Under the pieces are notes generated by a model. It was not told the DNA's origin. It searched no databases and saw only the letters and a list, made by a program, of their open reading frames with translations. DNA of 64,000 bases, from positions 1 to 64,000 of the forward strand of contig NZ_MVOL01000019.1 in the NCBI RefSeq assembly GCF_002018875.1, given 5' to 3'. Positions 58,838 through 64,000 of this stretch are shown here, one piece after another. The stretch is from Pseudomonas sp. MF4836 (GTDB taxonomy: Bacteria; Pseudomonadota; Gammaproteobacteria; Pseudomonadales; Pseudomonadaceae). How positions within the stretch are numbered: the first letter of the stretch is position 1; every line of letters starts with the position of its first letter. Made by a program: the position numbers and the translations under genes.

Positions 58838-60220
58838 TCAGTCAGCCAGACGCCAGGTGGTCCCGCCCTTGCCGTCTTCCAGCACCACGCCCATGGCGGT
58901 GATCTGGTCGCGGATACGGTCGGATTCCGCCCAGTTCTTGTCGGCACGGGCCTGCAGGCGAGCCTGGATCAGCGCTTCGACCTCAGCCGCATCGACCCGA
59001 CCTTCGGCGCCGGCCTGCAGGAAGTCATCGGCTTCCAGTTGCAGCACGCCGAGCACACTGGCCAGCTCTTGCAAACGCGCCGCCAGACCCGCCGCGGCAT
59101 TGAGATCGCTCTCACGCAGACGATTGATCTCGCGCACCATCTCGAACAACACGGCGCAGGCTTCGGGGGTACCGAAGTCGTCGTTCATCACCTGGGTGAA
59201 GCGTTCGACAAAAGCTTCGCCACCGGCCGGGGCCACTTTCGGCAGGCCTTTGAGCGCGTGGTAGAAACGCTCCAGGGCACCTTTGGCGTCCTTGAGGTTG
59301 TCTTCCGAGTAGTTGATCGCGCTGCGGTAATGGCTCGACACCAGCAGGTAACGCACGACTTCCGGGTGGTACTTGGCCAGCACGTCACGAATGGTGAAGA
59401 AGTTGTTCAAGGACTTGGACATCTTCTCGCCATTGATGCGAATCATCCCGCAATGCATCCACGCGTTGGCGTAGGTCTTGCCGGTGGCCGCTTCGCTCTG
59501 GGCGATTTCGTTTTCATGGTGCGGGAACTCAAGATCGCTGCCGCCGCCATGAATGTCGAAAGTCTCGCCCAGGCAGCAGGTCGACATCACCGAGCATTCG
59601 ATGTGCCAGCCCGGACGGCCGTCGCCCCACGGCGATGGCCAGCTTGGCTCGCCCGGCTTGGTGCCTTTCCACAGCACGAAGTCCAGCGGGTCCTGTTTCG
59701 ACTCGTCGACTTCAATCCGCGCGCCGATGCGCAGGTCTTCGATCTTCTTGCGCGACAGCTTGCCGTAGCCCATGAACTTGGCGACGCGGTAGTACACGTC
59801 GCCATTGCCCGGAGCGTAGGCGTAGCCCTTGTCGATCAGGGTCTGGATCATGCTCAGCATGCCCGGAATGTGATCCGTGGCACGGGGCTCCAGGTCCGGC
59901 TTGAGGATATTGAGGCGCGCCTCGTCCTCGTGCATCGCGGTGATCATGCGCTCGGTCAGCGCGTCGAACGGCTCGCCGTTCTCCCGCGCGCGATTGATGA
60001 TCTTGTCTTCGATGTCGGTGATGTTGCGCACATAGGTCAGGTCATAACCGCTGAAACGCAACCAGCGGGTCACCAGGTCAAAGGCAACCATGCTGCGGCC
60101 GTGGCCGATGTGGCAGTAGTCGTACACGGTCATGCCGCACACGTACATGCGCACTTTGTTGCCATCCAGCGGCTTGAAGACTTCTTTGCTCTTGGTGAGC
60201 GTGTTGTAGATCGTTAGCAC
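58838..60220 (-). CDS. cysS: Cysteinyl-tRNA synthetase
   Basis: A 460-residue class I synthetase charging tRNA-Cys. The Zn-binding Cys region starts at VCGMTVYDYCHIGHGRS, which also has the HIGH motif; the KMSKS loop is GEKMSKSLNNF. Conserved PGWHIECSVMS and HHENEIAQSEA carry further Zn ligands. Length matches E. coli (461). It lies 18 bp after glnS and is probably cotranscribed with it. Confidence 0.97.
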   Translation of the reverse strand: MLTIYNTLTKSKEVFKPLDGNKVRMYVCGMTVYDYCHIGHGRSMVAFDLVTRWLRFSGYDLTYVRNITDIEDKIINRARENGEPFDALTERMITAMHEDEARLNILKPDLEPRATDHIPGMLSMIQTLIDKGYAYAPGNGDVYYRVAKFMGYGKLSRKKIEDLRIGARIEVDESKQDPLDFVLWKGTKPGEPSWPSPWGDGRPGWHIECSVMSTCCLGETFDIHGGGSDLEFPHHENEIAQSEAATGKTYANAWMHCGMIRINGEKMSKSLNNFFTIRDVLAKYHPEVVRYLLVSSHYRSAINYSEDNLKDAKGALERFYHALKGLPKVAPAGGEAFVERFTQVMNDDFGTPEACAVLFEMVREINRLRESDLNAAAGLAARLQELASVLGVLQLEADDFLQAGAEGRVDAAEVEALIQARLQARADKNWAESDRIRDQITAMGVVLEDGKGGTTWRLAD

Positions 60221-60238
60221 TTTAATTCCTTGACTGAA

Positions 60239-61939
60239 TCACTGGCCCCAGGAGTCGCGCAGGGTCACGGTACGGTTGAATACCGGCTGACCAGGTTTCG
60301 AGTCCTTGATATCCGCGCAGAAGTAACCTTCGCGCTCGAACTGGAAACGGTCTTCCGGCTGTGCGTTGCCCAGCGAGGGTTCGGCACGACAACCAGTGAG
60401 CACTTGCAGGGAGTCAGGGTTGATGTTGTCCAGGAAACTGGCGCTGTCCTCGGCCTTCTCCGGGTTCGGAGAACGGAACAGGCGATCGTACAGGCGCACT
60501 TCGCACTCGACGCTGGCGGCCGCCGGCACCCAGTGCACCACGCCCTTGACCTTGCGGCCTTCAGGGTTCTTGCCCAGGGTTTCAGGATCGTAGGAGCAGC
60601 GCAGTTCGACGATGTTGCCCTCGGCGTCCTTGATCGCTTCATCGGCACGGATCACGTAGCTGCCGCGCAGGCGCACTTCGCCGTTGGGCTCCAGGCGCTT
60701 GTAGCCTTTTGGCGGCTCTTCCATGAAGTCGTCACGGTCGATATAGATCTCACGCGCGAATGGCAGCTTGCGCACGCCCAGCTCTTCTTTCTGTGGGTGA
60801 CGCGGCAGTTCGAGGTCTTCGACCTGGCCTTCCGGGTAGTTGGTGATCACGACTTTCAACGGACGCAGCACGCACATGGCGCGCGGGGCGTTGGCGTCGA
60901 GGTCCTGACGGATGCTGAACTCGAGCATGCCGTAATCGACCACACCGTCGGAGCGGTTGGTGCCGACCATCTCGCAGAAATTGCGAATCGACGCCGGGGT
61001 ATAACCGCGGCGACGGAAGCCCGACAGGGTCGACATGCGCGGGTCGTCCCAACCATGGACGTGCTTCTCGTCCACCAGTTGCTTGAGCTTGCGCTTGCTG
61101 GTGATGGTGTAGTTCAGGTTCAGGCGGCTGAACTCGTACTGGCGCGGGTTGGCCGGCACCGGCAGGTTCTCCAGGAACCACTCGTACAGCGGACGATGGC
61201 TTTCGAACTCCAGGGTGCAGATCGAGTGGGTGATGCCTTCGATGGCGTCCGACTGACCGTGGGTGAAGTCGTAGTTGGGGTAGATGCACCACTTGTCACC
61301 GGTCTGGTGGTGATGGGCGTGGCGGATGCGGTACATGATCGGGTCGCGCAGGTTCATGTTCGGCGAGGCCATGTCGATCTTGGCCCGCAGCACCCGTGCA
61401 CCGTCCGGGAACTCGCCGGCGCGCATGCGGTTGAACCAGTCGAGGTTTTCTTCGACGCTGCGCTCGCGGAACGGGCTGTTCTTGCCCGGCTCGGTCAGGC
61501 TGCCACGGTATTCCTTGGCTTGATCCGGGCTCAGGTCGTCGACATAGGCCTTGCCGGCCTTGATCAGCTCCACCGCCCAGTCGAACAACTGGTCGAAGTA
61601 CTTCGAGGCATAGCGCACTTCACCGGACCATTGGAAACCCAGCCACTTGATGTCGCTTTCAATGGCGTCGATGTATTCCTGGTCTTCCTTGGCCGGGTTG
61701 GTGTCGTCGAAGCGCAGGTGAGTCACGCCGCCGAATTCCTGGGCCAGGCCGAAGTTCACACAGATCGACTTGGCGTGGCCGATGTGCAGGTAACCGTTGG
61801 GCTCAGGCGGGAAGCGGGTCACGATCTGCGTGTGCTTACCCGAGTCCAGGTCCGCCTGGATGATCGGGCGCAGGAAGTTGACCGGTACGGCCGGTCCAGT
61901 CTTGGAATTCGAGGTAGGGTCGACAGTGGGCTTGCTCAT
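60239..61939 (-). CDS. glnS: Glutaminyl-tRNA synthetase
   Basis: A 566-residue class I synthetase. HIGH motif is in PEPNGYLHIGHAKS and the second ATP motif in TITSKRKLKQLV. DDTNPAKEDQEYIDAI and GFRRRGYTPASIRNF are GlnRS-specific. The C-terminal anticodon-binding beta-barrels are present; length is close to E. coli (554). The genus thus charges tRNA-Gln directly. glnS-cysS-ppiB-lpxH neighbourhood is typical of Pseudomonas. Confidence 0.97.
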   Translation of the reverse strand: MSKPTVDPTSNSKTGPAVPVNFLRPIIQADLDSGKHTQIVTRFPPEPNGYLHIGHAKSICVNFGLAQEFGGVTHLRFDDTNPAKEDQEYIDAIESDIKWLGFQWSGEVRYASKYFDQLFDWAVELIKAGKAYVDDLSPDQAKEYRGSLTEPGKNSPFRERSVEENLDWFNRMRAGEFPDGARVLRAKIDMASPNMNLRDPIMYRIRHAHHHQTGDKWCIYPNYDFTHGQSDAIEGITHSICTLEFESHRPLYEWFLENLPVPANPRQYEFSRLNLNYTITSKRKLKQLVDEKHVHGWDDPRMSTLSGFRRRGYTPASIRNFCEMVGTNRSDGVVDYGMLEFSIRQDLDANAPRAMCVLRPLKVVITNYPEGQVEDLELPRHPQKEELGVRKLPFAREIYIDRDDFMEEPPKGYKRLEPNGEVRLRGSYVIRADEAIKDAEGNIVELRCSYDPETLGKNPEGRKVKGVVHWVPAAASVECEVRLYDRLFRSPNPEKAEDSASFLDNINPDSLQVLTGCRAEPSLGNAQPEDRFQFEREGYFCADIKDSKPGQPVFNRTVTLRDSWGQ

Positions 61940-62216
61940 AGGATCCTTGAACGTACAAGTGCGCGGCCGGGTGCGGCCTGATCAATCAAAAACGGACACT
62001 ATAGCCGATGCGGCCAAGCGCCTGACAGCGCCGCTTGGAAAACTGCGGCTATTAATGCAACTCAAATGAAAAAACAGCCTCGAATTTCGTGCGCCTCACG
62101 CTAAACTGCGCACCGTGGCTGATTTCAGCCCGTACGGTTCGGGGCCCGCAGGCCCTATCAGCGCCCCGAAACCCACGAATTCCTTGAACCACGCACTACT
62201 TGAAAGAGTACCGATC

Positions 62217-62720
62217 ATGACCCAAGTCAAACTGACCACCAACCACGGCGACATCGTGCTGGAACTGAACGCCGAGAAAGCCCCGGTCACCGTGGCCAAC
62301 TTCATCGAATACGTTAAGGCCGGCCACTACGAAAACACCGTGTTCCACCGTGTCATCGGCAACTTCATGATCCAGGGCGGCGGTTTCGAGCCAGGCATGA
62401 AAGAAAAGAAAGACAAGCGCGCCAGCATCCAGAACGAAGCCGACAACGGCCTTTCCAACGACAAGTACACCGTGGCCATGGCTCGCACCATGGAGCCGCA
62501 TTCGGCCTCCGCACAGTTCTTCATCAACGTCGCCGACAACAGCTTCCTCAACCACAGCGGCAAGACCACCCAGGGCTGGGGCTACGCAGTCTTCGGCAAA
62601 GTGGTTGAAGGCAGCGACGTGGTCGACAAGATCAAGGGCGTCTCCACCACCATGAAAGGCGGCCACCAGGACGTACCAGCAGACGACGTGATCATCGAGA
62701 AAGCCGAGATCATTGAGTGA
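62217..62720 (+). CDS. ppiB: Peptidyl-prolyl cis-trans isomerase B (cyclophilin)
   Basis: A 167-residue cytosolic cyclophilin. The catalytic Arg is in FHRVIGNFMIQGGGF, followed by ARTMEPHSASAQFFINV and the WGYAVFGKVVEG loop. No signal peptide, so it is PpiB not PpiA. Starts at 62217 (MTQVKLTTNHGDIV); an upstream in-frame ATG lies in the leader. It overlaps lpxH by four bases. Confidence 0.95.
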   Translation: MTQVKLTTNHGDIVLELNAEKAPVTVANFIEYVKAGHYENTVFHRVIGNFMIQGGGFEPGMKEKKDKRASIQNEADNGLSNDKYTVAMARTMEPHSASAQFFINVADNSFLNHSGKTTQGWGYAVFGKVVEGSDVVDKIKGVSTTMKGGHQDVPADDVIIEKAEIIE

Positions 62721-63466
62721 TATTGCTGATTTCAGATTTGCATCTGGAACAGGAGCGCCCGGACATCACCCGGGCGTTTCTGGATTTACTCGGCGGACGT
62801 GCCCGCGAGGCACAGGCGCTGTACATCCTCGGTGACTTCTTCGAGGTGTGGGTCGGCGACGACGCCATGAGCCCCTACCAGCTTTCCATTTGCCAGGCGC
62901 TGCGGGAATTGAGCGACAGCGGTACGCAGATTTTCCTGATGCATGGCAATCGCGACTTCATGCTCGGCAAGGCCTTCTGCAAGGCGGCCGGCGCCACCCT
63001 GCTCAAGGACCCGAGCGTGGTCGACTTCTACGGTGAGCCGGTGCTGTTGATGCACGGTGACAGCCTCTGCACCCGCGACGAAGCCTACATGCGCATGCGC
63101 CGCGACCTGCGCAACCCGCTCACCCTGTGGATTCTGCGGCACTTGCCGTTGCGCACCCGGCACAAGCTGGCGCGCAAGCTGCGCAACGAAAGCCGCGCGC
63201 AAACCCGGATGAAAGCCAACGACATCGTCGATGTGACACCCGAAGAAGTACCGCGGGTGATGCAGGCGTTTGGCGTCCACACCCTGGTCCACGGCCATAC
63301 CCACCGCCCTGCCATCCACAAGCTGCAACTGGGCGAGCAGGCGGCCAAGCGTATCGTGCTGGGGGATTGGGATCGTCAGGGTTGGGCCTTGCAGGTCGAC
63401 GAGCAGGGTTTCCAACTGGCTGCGTTCGATTTCGTACCGACTCAGCTGGCCCTTCCCAGCCAGTAA
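62717..63466 (+). CDS. lpxH: UDP-2,3-diacylglucosamine diphosphatase LpxH
   Basis: A 249-residue Mn-dependent metallophosphoesterase that makes lipid X in lipid A synthesis at the inner membrane. Metal motifs are ISDLHLE, ILGDFFEVWVGDD, MHGNRDFM, LMHGDSLC and VHGHTHRP. Translation starts with GTG at 62717, overlapping the ppiB stop (GTGA); no other start preserves the N-terminal metal motif. Confidence 0.95.
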   Translation: MILLISDLHLEQERPDITRAFLDLLGGRAREAQALYILGDFFEVWVGDDAMSPYQLSICQALRELSDSGTQIFLMHGNRDFMLGKAFCKAAGATLLKDPSVVDFYGEPVLLMHGDSLCTRDEAYMRMRRDLRNPLTLWILRHLPLRTRHKLARKLRNESRAQTRMKANDIVDVTPEEVPRVMQAFGVHTLVHGHTHRPAIHKLQLGEQAAKRIVLGDWDRQGWALQVDEQGFQLAAFDFVPTQLALPSQ

Positions 63467-63470
63467 GCCC

Positions 63471-63504
63471 CCTGTGGTGAAAGAGCGTGCTCCATCACCA
63501 CAGG
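63471..63504. terminator. Long inverted repeat between lpxH and the MFS gene
   Basis: CCTGTGGTGA and TCACCACAGG form a perfect 10-bp stem, with a nested GAGC/GCTC stem in the loop. It sits between convergent genes without a T-tract. Confidence 0.5.
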
Positions 63505-63511
63505 TTGCGCC

Positions 63512-64000
63512 TCAGTGGCCGCCTGAAGCCGGACCGGCCTTGGCCGCAAACGGCGGTTTGGCCAGCCAGACCAGCAGAATCAACCCCATGAACACCCAGC
63601 CCAACAGGGTGAAATAGTCGACGGTCGACAGCATGTAGGCCTGGCTGGTCAGCACCTGGTCCAATTGCGCATAGGCCTTGGTGCCGGCCCCGCCGAGGTT
63701 GTTCAGGGCCTCGCGGGTTGCAGGATCGAAGGTGCTGATGCTCTCGCTCATATAGGCGTGGTGCTGGTCGGCCCGGCGGATCCAGATCCAGGTGGTGAGC
63801 GACGCCGCGAAGCTGCCGCCCAGGGTCCGCAGGAAGGTCGCCAAGCCCGCGCCGTCGGCAATCTGGTGCGGTGGCAGGTCCGACATCAGGATGCTCAGGG
63901 TCGGCATGAAGAACAGCGCCACCCCAATCCCCATAAACAGCTGCACCAGGGCGATGTGCTGGAAGTCCACCTCACTGGTGAACCCGGCGCGCATGAAGCA
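63512..64000 (-). CDS. MFS exporter, EmrB/QacA (DHA2) type, C-terminal part
   Basis: The 3' end of a gene that continues past the window; about 162 residues are visible. It shows the last helices of a 14-helix drug:H+ antiporter: VALFFMPTLSILMSDLPPHQ, the GLATFLRTLGGSFAASLTTW segment and a final helix FTLLGWVFMGLILLVWLAKP. This pattern matches the EmrB/FarB group, which works with an EmrA-type adaptor and TolC. The substrate is unknown. The start codon is outside the window, so the start given is the window edge. Confidence 0.85.
   Translation of the reverse strand, partial: CFMRAGFTSEVDFQHIALVQLFMGIGVALFFMPTLSILMSDLPPHQIADGAGLATFLRTLGGSFAASLTTWIWIRRADQHHAYMSESISTFDPATREALNNLGGAGTKAYAQLDQVLTSQAYMLSTVDYFTLLGWVFMGLILLVWLAKPPFAAKAGPASGGH

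Overview
The window is a chromosomal segment of a Pseudomonas of the fluorescens/putida type. The gene order (serS, crcB, rarA, lolA, ftsK, trxB, aat, bpt, infA, clpA, clpS, cspD, icd, idh, nudJ, mnmA, hflD, purB, aceA, nuoA-N) is the one I know from Pseudomonas core genomes. NuoC and NuoD are fused, an OprD-family porin is present, and the sequence is GC-rich throughout. I found no rRNA, tRNA, CRISPR array, insertion sequence, prophage or other clear mobile DNA. This is mostly conserved core chromosome with accessory metabolic genes at both ends.

Layout. 1-4.8 kb: accessory genes (OprD porin, small outer-membrane barrel, RDD protein, DUF6388 protein, DUF1275/YoaK membrane protein, SDR oxidoreductase). 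5.0-7.4 kb: tusDCBE plus a ybiB/trpD2-like gene in one tightly overlapping operon for tRNA 2-thiouridine sulfur relay. 7.5-8.5 kb: glutathionyl-hydroquinone reductase. 8.5-16.1 kb: a minus-strand run ftsK-lolA-rarA-crcB-serS-cysG. 16.4-22.5 kb: trxB, then a proteolysis cluster (aat, bpt, clpA, clpS) around infA, then cspD. 22.5-26.5 kb: two divergent, unrelated isocitrate dehydrogenases (icd, idh). 26.6-34.8 kb: nudJ, mnmA-hflD, purB, roxA-GNAT, a secretin-like periplasmic protein, and aceA. 35.4-50.3 kb: the 13-gene nuo operon for respiratory complex I. 50.7-58.8 kb: a six-gene ABC importer collinear with the rhizobial glycerol system glpSTPQUV, divergent from a sigma-54 activator. 58.8-64 kb: cysS, glnS, ppiB, lpxH and the 3' part of an EmrB/QacA-type exporter.

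How it works together: icd, idh and aceA lie within 12 kb and control the TCA/glyoxylate branch point. The nuo complex then oxidises the NADH produced. Aat and Bpt tag proteins with Leu/Phe, ClpS selects them and ClpA feeds them to ClpP. MnmA and TusDCBE act in the same tRNA thiolation pathway, from separate operons.

The most interesting part is the putative glycerol/polyol importer. Its regulatory region carries a good sigma-54 promoter, six copies of TGAACA and several Hfq/Crc-type A-rich motifs. Its two ATPases are degenerate in complementary ways (GlpS lacks the switch histidine, GlpT lacks the LSGGQ signature), so both defects fall on the same composite ATP site. Other leads are a CTG-N10-CAG palindrome before ftsK, a TGTAGT/ACTACA inverted repeat before aceA, a Fur-like sequence in the nuo promoter and a soluble secretin-like protein. 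Starts were chosen by family N-termini and ribosome-binding sites; no alignment or database search could be run.
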